NCBI GenBank assembly: GCA_012861695.1
Contig: JAAOOA010001170.1
Span: 77,501-141,500 of the forward strand
DNA: 64,000 nucleotides
Direction of reading: 5' to 3'
DNA from: Trematomus loennbergii
Taxonomy: Eukaryota > Chordata > Actinopteri > Perciformes > Nototheniidae
The notes below the pieces were generated by a model. It did not search any database and was not told the DNA's origin. It saw only the letters and a program-made list of their open reading frames with translations. Position 1 is the first letter of the stretch. Each line of letters begins with the position of its first letter. The translations under genes were made by a program, and so were the position numbers. This document shows positions 1 to 11,345 of this stretch, piece after piece.

Positions 1-186
1 GCAGAGTTGCCGAGAAGCCCTTAGTAGGCGGAGTCGGCCACTAACGGCTCGACAGTGGCATCAGAGTTCCACTCCCGCCTGCTCCAGCCTGCTCCAAATA
101 AGGGCAAAGAGGCGGAGCCGAGGCGGGACCTGCTGCCTCCGAGCTGGAAGTAACAGAGCTAGCTGAAGCTACCAAGCTAAGCTAAC

Positions 187-861
187 ATGCTCACCATCTG
201 CAGAGTTGCCGTCGCATTTTACGTTTCTAAGGTAAGCGGACATGAAACTATTCAGCAAAACTATAAATAATAATCTAAGTTGAGTTTTTAGCATAATACT
301 TCAGAATCTTAAAATCCCTTAACGTTTGTATGCAATGTGCTAAATTAAACACTGGAATCAAGCAAAATATGAATATGTTTGCATGACATTAGTTATTTAT
401 ATTTGCCATCACTTAATTATACGTTTAATACATTTAAGTTAAGCTAAGGTACATGTGATGATATCTAGTTAGTGCTCTTACCTGTGAGGCCTCCTCCAAA
501 CAGCATAATAACCAGACTGTATAATTAAAACTTAAAAATTAAAAAAGTACCAGTTCTAGATCCTTGACTTTAGACAAACAATTCAAAAGACAAAATGTAT
601 TTAAAGACCAATCTTTATTTGAAGGTGCCTCTTAACCTGAGATATTAGTTATACAGTAATAGTATTGACAATCTAAAAAACTGAGCAACTCAACAGTCAA
701 CTTTATATTCTTATTGTCTAAAGCATTTATTATTTTCATTTTTCCCCTCTCATATTCAGTGTGGATGGATTGAGACAGCGTGGTGTCCAGAGAGCTGCAG
801 AGACTTCAGGGAGAAACCTCCGTGTGATGGACGTCCTGTCTGTTGGTTTGGAGAGGACTGA
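187..861 (+). CDS. Candidate two-exon, cysteine-rich 48-residue protein
   Basis: No family is recognised. An ATG at 187 opens 15 codons that end exactly at a strong splice donor (AAG|GTAAGC, GT at 232). A pyrimidine-rich acceptor ends at 759 (TTTTTCCCC...ATTCAG). Joining exon 1 to exon 2 at 760 keeps phase 0 and continues for 33 codons to TGA at 859-861. The predicted product has six cysteines in 48 residues, five of them in exon 2. The first 230 bases are GC-rich compared with the AT-rich flank, which suits a promoter-proximal exon. Part of exon 2 (about 836-912) recurs at about 5791-5867. It could equally be a non-coding RNA or a repeat-derived exon. Splicing is inferred from signals only. 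Confidence 0.25.
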
Positions 862-1379
862 GGGTCTTTCCTCAGCGAGGAGGACCAGGCCTGATGGAGG
901 AGCCCATGCATACAGATGGAGCCTCTTATTTTGGACCCCAGCATACAGCTTCCAGCCTACTTCCAGCCTACTTCCAGCCAGTTACCAGCCAAAGACCAGT
1001 ATTCAGAAATGTTAGGCCCAACCCACTATTCTCCAATTTCAGGGTTTAACCAGGAGATGGCGCTATATATTAAATAACTAAGACTTAGTTTTTCACAATA
1101 GAAAATGCAGATATTATATAAAAAACTAAAGTTAAAATCTTGTTTTTAATGTCGTAAGAGCAATAACATCTTGTCACAAGCTTTTTGGAAGAAAAAGACT
1201 GACTCAAGAGACCTGTAGTAGACTAATTACAGGCCTCAATAAAGTTCTGCCATTGGTTGTGAAAAACAACGGTGGACATAGTGGAAAGTGAAATTGACAT
1301 TGTCGAATTTAATAAAAATACAAAATAATGTATCTGTGTACGTGTTTTACTATGTGATCTGCACTTATCAAACATCTAA
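862..1379. other. AT-rich stretch without a recognisable gene
   Basis: After the exon-like block a short repeat of TTCCAGCCTAC units occurs at about 947-980. The rest is AT-rich with no long reading frame or recognisable element. Confidence 0.5.
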
Positions 1380-3025
1380 TTAAGGCGAGACACCCCAGGT
1401 GAATAGGGTATTTTTTTTAACTTAAAGATATCAGCTAAATATTTCTCCAGTTAATTACTTACAATAAGGCAATTGTTTTTTGTATTACAAGTTTTCTGAA
1501 ATAGCATGTTTAAATATCCAAATGAACCATTATCTCATGAAATATGCGCATATTTGAACACATTTCAGGAACCGAAATCTGAACTTTGGATAAAGCCAGG
1601 ATCAAAATAATTGTTTCATTTTGTAGTCATATTAGTATCTAAGGCTTTTACAGAAGGGATTTTGGATATCTCTTTGTATCACTCCATAAATCAGAAAATA
1701 CTGTCAACAGCCCTAAAATATCAATTTTCACCATGTTTTTAGGTATAAAATGTTATATAATTCAGGCTATGAATTATATATGACCAAACCCTTCTGTAAA
1801 AGCCTTCATAATATTGATAGGAATATAACTGGAAGGTTTGGTGTATGTAACTGCTACTGAAGTGGACATTTCGAACTCAGAGTAGTTGAAAAAACTCATT
1901 TTGAGAAAACGACCTTTAAAGATTGCAGGGTGACGCTAGCTAAACCCTCCTGTTATCTGGATGATAGCTTGCGCATCGACGCACTCCGTGAAGGTATTTC
2001 ATGTTCGGGGTCATTTGTTTTTTGTATAACCTTGCTTTGTGCAAGTGACAATTGTTGTCGTCTTCTCTGTGAACGTTTTTTTCTCCGTTATTTTGCCATT
2101 TTCAGATTTAAATTTCGAGCGAAAGCTAACCAGGAAGTGCTTTAGCACACCACGTGACGCATCTGAACGAATCACGTTGTCAGAAATTGACACCAGCCAA
2201 TGAGATTTCGTTTCTTGGTTTAAGACCCCTTTGCACTTTCACGATTGGTTGCAGATACAAAGGAAATGACCATATTTGGATCCGATGAGATTGTGCAGGA
2301 GAAACGGAGCTTTCTAACGATACCTCTGAAGACATGGTGCAAACCCTCCTTAAAACTGCAGAAGTTGTGCAAAGGAACTGCTTAACTTCAATGGTGCTAA
2401 TTTTCCAAAATGTAAAAAAATCTCTGCTGGTAAAATATCCCACTGAGTTCAATTTCATTCAATAGTCACACAGTACATCCTTTTATTATTTATATACAAA
2501 TGTTCAAACATAAAAAATGTATTCATTTAGATATCTAACACATCACAATGATAATACTATTTATTTAATATTGAACGAGATGCTTTAATATAACATGGAA
2601 GTATGTGCATTTGGTATAATGCTCTACTTACGGTATGCATGTATTTAATGCCTTCAGACAGTTACTCAGTGGATTGAATGAACTGTAGGGTCGGTATTAA
2701 TGCTGCTCTTACATGGTTATAAAGCCCTGGAATCCATTAAAGTGACTGACTCAAATGATCCTGGTTGGATTTAAATTCACAAGTGCTTGTTGCTGTAGTT
2801 GTTGTTTGTCGTAGAAAGCGTCTGCCATTTAAGCCACGTTCAAATCCACTTGTACTGTACTGTAGTTCACTCAACTCAGTAAGAGTTACTTTTTGTATAT
2901 AATAAGTGTATGTACAGTATGTGTTATGATATTCTGATGTTCGGTGTAGACTTAGCATAGCACAAAATCTCAAAATTGACCAGTGCAGGAAAAACGATGT
3001 TTTTGCCTGCCGTGTCTCGCCTTAA
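1380..3025. mobile_element. TTAA-flanked DNA transposon, non-autonomous (Kolobok/piggyBac-like target)
   Basis: The element is bounded by TTAA at 1380-1383 and 3022-3025. Its inverted ends are GGCGAGACAC...GTGTCTCGCC. Two shorter relatives in the opposite orientation lie at 27262-28404 and 49001-50143, both with perfect ends and TTAA on each side. A TTAA target duplication is known for the piggyBac and Kolobok superfamilies; the ends do not settle which. No transposase frame is visible. This copy is about 500 bp longer than its relatives because of extra AT-rich sequence around 2460-2990. Confidence 0.6.
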
Positions 3026-3766
3026 AGAATGGTAGCTGTACCTCTCAAACAACCTAAATAAAGTCTTTATGGCTCGGAATATGAATAATATGGGCCGTTA
3101 CAGTTTGTTTTCATCTGATTTCAAATAAATTAATTTTATTATAATATATATCATTTGTTTTAAAGCTCAATATATAGTTTTATTATAATATATAGTCGTT
3201 ATTCATTTGTTATAAAGCTCAATAAGGAAGATTGAACTTTAAACTCTCTGCATTTCCTACTGCAGATTAAAAAAAAGCTACAAATATGTATTTCTTAATA
3301 AACTAAATAGGCCACCATTGGTAGCAGTTCTCATTATATACTTCTCAGTAACTGCTCCCCTTAAATTCAATGTATTCTGTAGAGAAATGTAAACGTTCAC
3401 CATCCCCCACCCGCCTACTGTATGTTGCTTTTTGACATGTAACTACCCCCCTCTGAGTGAATACCTGTTGTACCTGTCCGGGGCTAAGCCCATAGGACGA
3501 TGCTCTGATGCTCTCATATGTTTACAAAAAACGATGTTAACACTTTCTCGTTCTTAATATATGCTATATTTAGGGTCGATATGTGTTGAATTTACTTTAA
3601 AATAGCAGATCACTGTGATTCACTTCTCCGCGGCTTCTCCGTGCAGAGAGCCCCCCCCCGTTGACAATTCACGAGCGTCTAACTCTCTCCCCCCTGTGAA
3701 GAGATATCACAGGGGGGGTTGGGACACACACATTCCGATGGCCAATTCGTTTTAAACAAAGAGATT
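3026..3766. other. Non-coding DNA with a dispersed repeat fragment
   Basis: The part at about 3480-3660 shares blocks such as CATAGGACGATGCTCTGA and TTTAGGGTCGATATG with 13946-14100, and hence with the same place in copies B and C. It is probably a diverged member of one dispersed repeat family. No gene is seen. Confidence 0.45.
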
Positions 3767-3822
3767 TGTAAATTACAGGTCCAGCCAGGCACTGTTTTGC
3801 CTGGCTGGACCTGTAATTTACA
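3767..3822. repeat. Perfect 25-bp inverted repeat with 6-base loop
   Basis: The arms are 3767-3791 and 3798-3822, perfectly complementary around the loop CTGTTT. The arms include GGTCCAGCCAGGCA and its complement. It could be a fold-back element or a structured transcript. No function is assigned. Confidence 0.8.
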
Positions 3823-4260
3823 GGAAAGGAGTGCACGCTACTAAAGAGACACGCTACCATGGAAACCAAACAATGGTGTTGCTGTATTGAAGTCCGAGTG
3901 GAAACAGTCATATTTGGAGCGTTATGTTAGAATGAAACAGCGAGGTCGTGACTCACAAAAAAAAAGTGTTACTTCACTAACTGTAAGCTTGTCACTCAGA
4001 GTAACCTACAGTTAACTTAACTGTTGGAAAAGAAAGATCAGAGGGGGAGAGAGCTGTGATGGGCCATTAGGAGTGTGAACACACAGCTGAGAGCTGCCGT
4101 TTCATTCTGACTGTTTAAAAAACGGTAACAACGGACTATTTTTCTTAGCGGATGCATGTAAATTGAAATCAATACATACAACTATTTTTTAAATCAATAC
4201 AAATATTTTCTAAATCCATAAAAGCATTTTAATTAATATTGGGAGTCATGTCGTTACTTT

Positions 4261-5070
4261 GTGGCCATGTAATAAGCGGGATAATTTGCAGCGACTTGGT
4301 CATTATGGGGAAAAATAACACCCAGGGATCAAGATCCCTCCGCGACGCGACGCGGAGGGATCAGTAATTTTTAGTGAATTACTGAGTTTAGGCACGTTAA
4401 TAACATTTTAATGAAGTTGAATACAGTATATTCATATTTGTCAGTGATTTCATGTCAATACACATTAGTACCAGATATACTGTACACGGACATTTTAGTG
4501 AACCAGACCAGCTGTTTCCGCCGGGTCTTCGCTTCCCGGGCATCACGTTGTTTACAAGTGTGTTCAGATGCTAAATAAAAGTTTAGCTTGTACTTTTGAT
4601 ACCCCGCCTCTCGGCACCACAACATCCAGTTTACACATGAGCGATGTCGAACATTGAAAAGTCCTTATAAAATCTCTGTTATTAGATCAGTACTTTTCTT
4701 ATATGACTATTATTGACTTGAACACTGAGAATGTATTTATTAACTTCAGACATTTGAAATATTTGAAATCAGATGAAAACAAACTGTAACGTAAGGTGGT
4801 AGGCGTTGCGGAGGAGCAGATTGCGAGTGAGGTGCCTGTTCTAAACGAACTATTCCAGCTGTTATAAAGCATTACATAAAAAGTAAGCAAGGAATACAGA
4901 ATGTTTCGTTACGTAACTTTGTTGAGAATGTGGCCATGTACATGTAATACATGGGATCATTTGCAGCGACTTGGTCATTGTGGGGAAAAATAACACCCAT
5001 CCTGATCGTTTCAATGAAGTTGAATACAGAATATTCATATTTGTCAGTGATTTCATGTCAATTCGGCGAA
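4261..5070. repeat. Diverged direct repeat pair
   Basis: Blocks at about 4261-4328 and 4411-4465 recur in the same order at about 4930-5006 and 5012-5057 (for example GCAGCGACTTGGTCATT and CATATTTGTCAGTGATTTC). The first copy is interrupted by 4329-4400, which carries a GC-rich hairpin. The pair looks like an old tandem duplication or two copies of a dispersed element. No coding frame is seen. Confidence 0.6.
4333..4362. repeat. GC-rich 12-bp hairpin
   Basis: The arms GATCCCTCCGCG and CGCGGAGGGATC flank ACGCGA. It sits where the upstream copy of the direct repeat at 4261-5070 differs from the downstream one, so it looks like an insertion. Confidence 0.65.
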
Positions 5071-5427
5071 CATAAACATCAATGATGATGATTAAATTAT
5101 AATTAAAAATCGGGAGAGCCGGCTCGTTCGTTTTTGTCGACTAAACAACATTATTTTGTTAAATAACAACATGGTGATGTTTTGTAAATGATTACATGTC
5201 TTATTTAGCACAGACTATGATCCTATCCATGACATATGGATCTTAATAAAGATCCGCTATACATTAGTACCAGACGTACTGTACAAGACTCCACACATGA
5301 CTCCAGTGTGGAACTCCACTGCACCCCCTGGTGGATCAATCATCCATTGCAGCTGGCTTCACAATAATTAAATGTATTTATCACGGGGGCGGTATCAAGT
5401 CAGACTGGGGGCCGGCTCTTCATCACA

Positions 5428-5472
5428 GGCCGATCACGGACCGATCACGGACCAATCACGGACCAATCACGA
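5428..5472. repeat. Short tandem repeat, 11-bp unit
   Basis: About four units of GGACC(G/A)ATCAC in a row. Confidence 0.7.
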
Positions 5473-5511
5473 CCCTCGCACTTTAAACTGTCCAAATAAG
5501 ACGCTTCATCT

Positions 5512-6148
5512 GTAGCTGATACCACCTGATCAGGCCTAGTCTGTCACTTTATTTGACTAAATGTGTTTACTTATACATTTAATAGGTTTACACCTTCTGT
5601 CCATATGTGCTTTTTATTTAAAACATGTTTGATTAACTTTTGGTTCACATTTCAATAAATTGAATTTGTATTTGCACTCCTTTTGTCCATTATTCTTACT
5701 GAAAATGTTAGATTACACATTCACATCCGACTGAAGATTGGCCCCATTTATTTGCGTTGCAAACTCTGCGGTACAAGGTACATGTTGTTAAGTCTGTTGG
5801 TTTGGAGAGGACTGAGGGTCGTTCCTCTGCGAGAAGGACCAGGCCTGATGGAGGAGCCCATGCTGGGCATAGCTGATACCAACTGCACAGGCCTTGTCTG
5901 TCACTTTATTTGACTAAATGTGTTTACTTATACATTTAATAGGTTTACACCTTCTGTCCATATGTGCTTTTTTATTTAAAACATGTTTGATTAACTTTTG
6001 GTTCACATTTCAATAAATTGAATTTGTATTTGCACTCCTTTTGTCCATTATTCTTACTGAAAATGTTGGATTACACATTCACATCCGACTGAAGATTGGC
6101 CCCATTTATTTGCGCTGCAAACTCTGCGGTACAAGGTACATGTTGTGA
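5512..6148. repeat. 280-bp direct repeat flanking an exon-like segment
   Basis: The sequence at about 5512-5792 is repeated almost exactly at about 5869-6148. Between the copies, about 5791-5867 resembles 836-912, the candidate exon at the left end of the window. The best reading is duplication of a block that carries part of that exon. No splice sites flank the second copy clearly. Confidence 0.65.
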
Positions 6149-6928
6149 AGCTCATAAAGTGAGGCAAATAGAATTAATCAGCTGATGGAGTGTAGATGTG
6201 GAAATAGGTGCATTCGATCAGCTGACTTCACAATAAAAGTAGTTTCTTAGTGAATGTCCTGTACTGGTCTTAAAATCTCATAACATCAGCTTTTAATTTT
6301 CCTCTTGGATGTTCTTCTTGACCCTCAGAGAAGGAGAAAATGTTGAGTCGTGTCTTTCAGGCATGTCCTTTCCTAACAAAAATTACAGGAAACATAAACA
6401 TTATTGCAGAACAAGTGTGTTATTTATGAAAGAGGTGTGCTTGTGTTTAGGGGCTGTAGATATAATTATTTTGTAATTGTAATGTTTTATTTTATTTCAA
6501 CAGTGAGCTACAAAGACAATCAGATTATGAATGAACAGTATGACATTCATCAACATTGAAATATATTTTATTATCAAAATAATATTTAACTGTTAACTTA
6601 GTGCAACTGTAGAAGCTTGCTCTGTTCTCTCACTGAAATCATAACTTTTACCACGTTTTTTACAGACAATATTGAGAGATAAATAGCAGTTGTCACTAAT
6701 AGCTTTGCCTTCAATACCTTAAATTAGAAAGCTGACAGTCATATTGCTTGTTAACATCTAAATGTAACCCTTTGCATGGAAAAAACCCTCAACTTCACTG
6801 ATGTGTAGGTGATCTAGTATTTAGTATTGTTTAATGGAATATATCAGTGTATTAAAGTCAATACTTCATTTATTTAAACCAATATCTTTCTTGATTCTTT
6901 GTACAGTATGAAAAAAGAGTATTTGTAC

Positions 6929-7950
6929 CTGTGCTGAAGTTCACTGCTGTGAGGAGTCCAGTTCTGTCTCTCACTCTCTGGTCCATCCTGTCTGCATCAC
7001 CTGGAAACTTTAAACAAACAGATATATATGTAAAGAACCATGTGTACAAACAATATAACTTATTCTCTTCTGTTGAACATGTTGGATTGTGTATTGTCCG
7101 AGTCAGGGTTCTTTTTATTTTACTGTAACTTTGGAAGTTGTGTTACCAATGCTGTTGTGTTACTGTTTATTTGATACCAATTTGGTAATGCAATTAATAA
7201 AAACAACAAGGTTTGGGTTCGTTCTTCAGATGACTGTGACGTTAACGTGTAAACTCAATAATGAACTCCAGCTCAACCAACCATATTGTAATATCTAAGT
7301 AATCATCTTGAAATATGACATTAATAATTGTAATATACACACATCTTATTGTGAGGTTGATTTCACATACACTACTTCGACGTTAGCTTGTCTACATACT
7401 TGAGCATAGCCAATTTAAATTAACCTTAGCGATGCATACAGTTCCTACCTACATAATAAATATCTCTCTAAGTTACAAGGATGACCTTATTTTATCAACC
7501 TCAAACAGAAGCCTTTTGTTCTACAGTACTATCTCACTTAACGCTTAACACTTGTCTATTTCGTTTTAACCTTTATATATACAGTCTATGGTTTTAAGTT
7601 AACTTGGAGGCTAACGATTAGCATCGTTAGCACCGATGTAGCTACCACTCGCTTACACGCTAACCCAAGCCTTAACATTCATTACGTAGCTGATTAAAAT
7701 CATAAACACATAAATAAAGTACTCGAATTTCACTTACCGCAAAACGGCATTCATGCACCGTCTGTTTTAACCGCAGAGCGAGTCACAATAGTCCGATATA
7801 TAAGCATGAAGAACAAACAAACACGGCCGGGTCAAGTTGTGTTCCCTGGATGAACTGACCAGGCAGAGTCCCTGTAGCTTCACGGACGGAGCAGCTAGCA
7901 GAGAGACAAAAGCTAACAGCAGCAGTCACTGACAGAGCTGTCACTCAATG
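6929..7950 (-). CDS. Candidate 5' end of a minus-strand gene (two exons)
   Basis: Read on the minus strand, a GC-richer segment from about 7950 ends at a donor (GCG|GTAAGTG, exon end 7738). A clean exon follows at 7000-6929, with acceptor TTTCCAG and donor ACAG|GTACAAA. Translation from the first ATG in exon 1 stops at once in exon 2, so exon 1 is probably non-coding. An ATG at 6986-6984 is open to the exon end (MDQRVRDRTGLLTAVNFSTG). A TATATAAG-like motif near 7797 could be a promoter. The start resembles the short first coding exons of some fish multigene families, but I cannot assign one. Later exons were not found in 6149-6928. Confidence 0.25.
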
Positions 7951-8727
7951 TGACCACGCCCTAATTTATGCAAAAACTTTAAGACCTAATATAAATAAAA
8001 GGGTCGTGTTAGAAAACAATTCACTCACAGATCCATAATCATGAAGGTGGAATCTAACTATTCATAATAATATTTATTGGATCCATAGGTAGAAACATGT
8101 TTTTTTAGGCTGTGAAATTGGGCATTTTAACATGGGGTCTATGGAAATTGCTCCTTTCTGCAGTCAGCGCCTATCGGCCAATATATGAACTGCAGTTTGT
8201 GGCACTTCCGCATTGGCGTCCCGGCTCTTCCCCAGAGTTTGCCGCTTGGTTCTTGACCAATCATAAATGTACGGGCAACGCCCTGTGTAATAAAATGTAT
8301 TGTCAAACGAGGTTCGAGGCTCTTGACGGATTTGGTGGTTACAGCTTTGCTGCCTGTGATTTCCAAAGACGTGACGAGTCCTTGGCCAAGTGATATATAT
8401 ATTTTGCTCTCTTTACAATAAATAGTTAAACTTAAGAAGTTGTCTGTCTTTTCTGGAATTCTGAACCAACAGTAACGAAGTAAAGTAATATATATATATT
8501 TTTTTAAAGTAATATGTAATATATTACTTTTTGAGTAACGAGCCCATCTCTGCCTAGGGCCCCCACCGACTCTAGGATCGCCACTGAACATTTCTACAGT
8601 AGAAAAGACAATATCACAAATAACACACAATATAAAAAAATTCTGGAAAAATGTAAATGTTGTATAAAAGACATTTATTATTTATGTACTCTTTACATGT
8701 GTTACCTTGTGTTGTCTGTATCTAGTG
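7951..8727. other. Intergenic sequence made of dispersed repeat pieces
   Basis: At about 8130-8290 there is a block (ATGGGGTCTATGGAAATTG, GTGGCACTTCCGCATTGG) of the kind common as dispersed repeat in fish genomes. At 8540-8590 the minus strand reads CAGTGGCGATCCTAGAG, which looks like a hAT terminus without its partner. No gene is seen. Confidence 0.35.
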
Positions 8728-9650
8728 CAGTGGTTCTCAACTGGTTAGGCCTCGGGACCCACTTTTTACTTGGTCAATACATCGCGACCTAACATTTTGA
8801 AGCACTCAAATCTATTCAACAAAAAATCGTGCTGTAATATATACGCTTTTGAGAATACAATATTAATAAAAGTGAAGTACAGTGCATATATCCCTTCACA
8901 GAACTAAAGTATGCTTTTAAACAAGGTTTAATGAGATGATGGAATCAAAGCTGAACTATATAAAAAGGAACACATGCTGAAAACCCAACCCCAGCAGGGG
9001 GGTCTGGGGGATTCTCCCCAGGAGATTTTTAGAAATACTAATAAACTACGCATTTCTGGTACACTCTGAGAAGAAAATAAATAAATCTATTACTACCCGA
9101 CATATTAATAATATTTTATGCCATTGTTTGTTTTTCACTTAGTTCTGACATCTTGCTGCGAGAAGAGGAGATAGTCTGTGTGATTTACTTTAAATTGTGG
9201 GTAAGGGTAGATAGCTCCCATTGTTCTGTGACCTGTCAATCATCAAACCGGGGGTCATATTTCATTATGTGTTCATTTGTATCTGAAGTTGTACCCATGG
9301 ATGTATAAAGAAGAGTTCTACCGCAGTTATTCTCCGTGGGGACTTCCGGCAACAATCTTGATTCTGATTGGCCAGAAGACTCGAAAAAACATCAGCAGAG
9401 ATGTTTTATTGAGAAGATGATCAATACGTGACAGACGTTTTCAAAACCATTTATGGTCCTCCGGTACTTCCAGTCCAACGCCTACTGCATGCACAGCGTT
9501 AGAAAATCGGTCCTTCAAAATAAAAGTTTGCATTTTTTCCCCCAAAAAAAAAAAAAAAATGCAATTCTTTTTTTAAAACTTTTTTTTCTTCACTCACACA
9601 TCCGCGACCCACTTGAAACGGGTCCGCGACCCACCAGTTGAGAACCACTG
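8728..9650. mobile_element. Non-autonomous hAT-like element at a duplication boundary
   Basis: The ends are CAGTGGTTCTCAACTGG at 8728 and CCAGTTGAGAACCACTG at 9650, an inverted pair typical of vertebrate hAT elements. No transposase frame is present and a poly-A run occurs at about 9543. The 8 bases outside the two ends (ATCTAGTG and CTATAAAC) do not match, so there is no target duplication. Homology between copy A and copies B and C stops exactly at 9651. Confidence 0.7.
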
Positions 9651-9788
9651 CTATAAACCATCCGATCACCTCAGTGTAGCTGTGAATGATCTCTAATACA
9701 ACTCACTATTTACAAAGCTGCTAATGCTAAACCAGAAGAACTATCACATGGCTGAGCTGTCCTCCCTGCTGGACACCCTGTCTGCACA

Positions 9789-10780
9789 GAGAGATACCAC
9801 AGGTCCTTCAGTGAGGCTGCTGCACCATGGTGTTTCAGAGAGATACCACAGCTCCTTCAGTGAGGCTGCTGCACCACGGTGTTTCACGGAGAGATACCAC
9901 AGCTCCTTCAGTGACGGGCTGCTGCACCACAGTGTTTCACGGAGAGATACCACAGCTCCTTCAGTGAGGCTGCTGCACCACGTGTTTCACGGAGAGATAC
10001 CACAGCTCCTTCAGTGAGGCTGCTGCACCACGGTGTTTCACGGAGAGATACCACAGCTCCTTCAGTGAGCTGCTGCACCACGGTGTTTCACGGAGAGATA
10101 CCACAGCTCCTTCAGTGAGGCTGCTGTACCACGGTGTTTCACGGAGAGATACCACAGCTCCTTCAGTGAGGCTGCTGCACCACGGTGTTTCACGGAGAGA
10201 TACCACAGCTCCTTCAGTGACGGGCTGCTGCACCACGGTGTTTCACGGAGAGATACCACAGCTCCTTCAGTGACGGGCTGCTGCACCACAGTGTTTCACG
10301 GAGAGATACCACAGCTCCTTCAGTGAGGCTGCTGCACCACGGTGTTTCACGGAGAGATACCACAGCTCCTTCAGTGAGGCTGCTGCACCACGGTGTTTCA
10401 CGGAGAGATACCACAGCTCCTTCAGTGAGGCTGCTGCACCACGGTGTTTCACGGAGAGATACCACAGCTCCTTCAGTGAGGCTGCTGTACCACGGTGTTT
10501 CACGGAGAGATACCACAGCTCCTTCAGTGAGGCTGCTGCACCACGGTGTTTCACAGAGAGATACCACAGCTCCTTCAGTGAGGCTGCTGCACCACGGTGT
10601 TTCACGGAGAGATACCACAGGTCCTTCAGTGAGGCTGCTGCACCACGGTGTTTCACGGAGAGATACCAAAGGTCCTTCAGTGAGGCTGCTGCACCACGGT
10701 GTTTCACAGAGAGATACCACAGCTCCTTCAGTGAGGCTGCTGCACCACGGTGTTTCACGGAGAGATACCACAGCTCCTTC
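9789..10780. repeat. 51-bp minisatellite, copy A (about 19 units)
   Basis: The unit starts GAGATACCACAGCTCC and ends GTGTTTCACGGA. It is 51 bp, so each strand keeps its frames and several show open 17-residue repeats. Units differ by single bases and small deletions. The matching arrays are at 24518-25592 and 44727-46203. There are no unique spacers, so this is not a CRISPR-type array. Confidence 0.9.
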
Positions 10781-10822
10781 CTTCCTGCAGCGGTCAGACT
10801 GTACAACCACCACGGCCCCTAG
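10763..10822 (+). pseudogene. C-terminal remnant of a non-LTR retrotransposon reverse transcriptase
   Basis: The last minisatellite unit runs into RYHSSFLPAAVRLYNHHGP followed by TAG at 10820-10822. A serine-phenylalanine-x-P-x-A-(I/V)-R-L-x-N pattern just before the stop is typical of LINE ORF2 C-termini. Inference: the 51-bp array grew inside the 3' coding end of a LINE, because each unit still encodes the RYHSSF part of this motif. The same tail is readable in copy B near 24475-24520 on the minus strand and is missing in copy C. Confidence 0.5.
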
Positions 10823-11345
10823 TAGACCACCTCACACGCTGGAATTACCCTGATGGGGAATATCACTGTCTCTAAAAATATTTGAGGAATAGTCTAAATA
10901 TGTTGAAGAATTCTGGGAACCTTTTCCTTATGAATGCAAACCTCAAATATACGTATAACATAAGTATACAATCTTCTAGTACCTTAAACATATTATGCAC
11001 CGGAACGGTATTGACGGTATTCTTAATATTTTGTTTACGTATTTATACTTTCTATTTTCTTGTTTTTTATTTGTTCATACATTTTGGTACTTTTGTTTTA
11101 TGTCACCTATTCATATTTGATTAGAAATAGAAGTTGACAGGACCCTCTAGGGGAGGACGGAGACGGGACCCTCTTGGGGATGGCCCATGGTGACGTGGAG
11201 CCGAGAAGGAGGCCTAGAAAATGTTTCCCGCTCTCAGTTATGTTTGTGGTGATCAACTGAATATGGGCCGCACTGTTTCTCCTGATGTGCAACAAATGCT
11301 TCTGGCTGCATGGATCTTTGTGTGGTGCAATCAAACAGTGTTGGA
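10823..11345. other. Receptor 3' flank, non-coding
   Basis: This AT-rich sequence lies between the minisatellite and the receptor stop codon. It is conserved in copy C (44239-44726) and partly deleted in copy B (after 24160). No gene is seen. Confidence 0.5.

Noticed and set aside
8139..8630. 163-codon minus-strand frame
   Set aside because: It runs through dispersed repeat fragments and a hAT-like end; no domain pattern.
10214..10853. Long overlapping frames on both strands through the 51-bp arrays (also 24434-25654 and 44717-46265)
   Set aside because: They follow from a stop-free repeat unit of 17 codons. Frames on both strands are equally open and the units contain scattered frameshifts, so no protein is supported.
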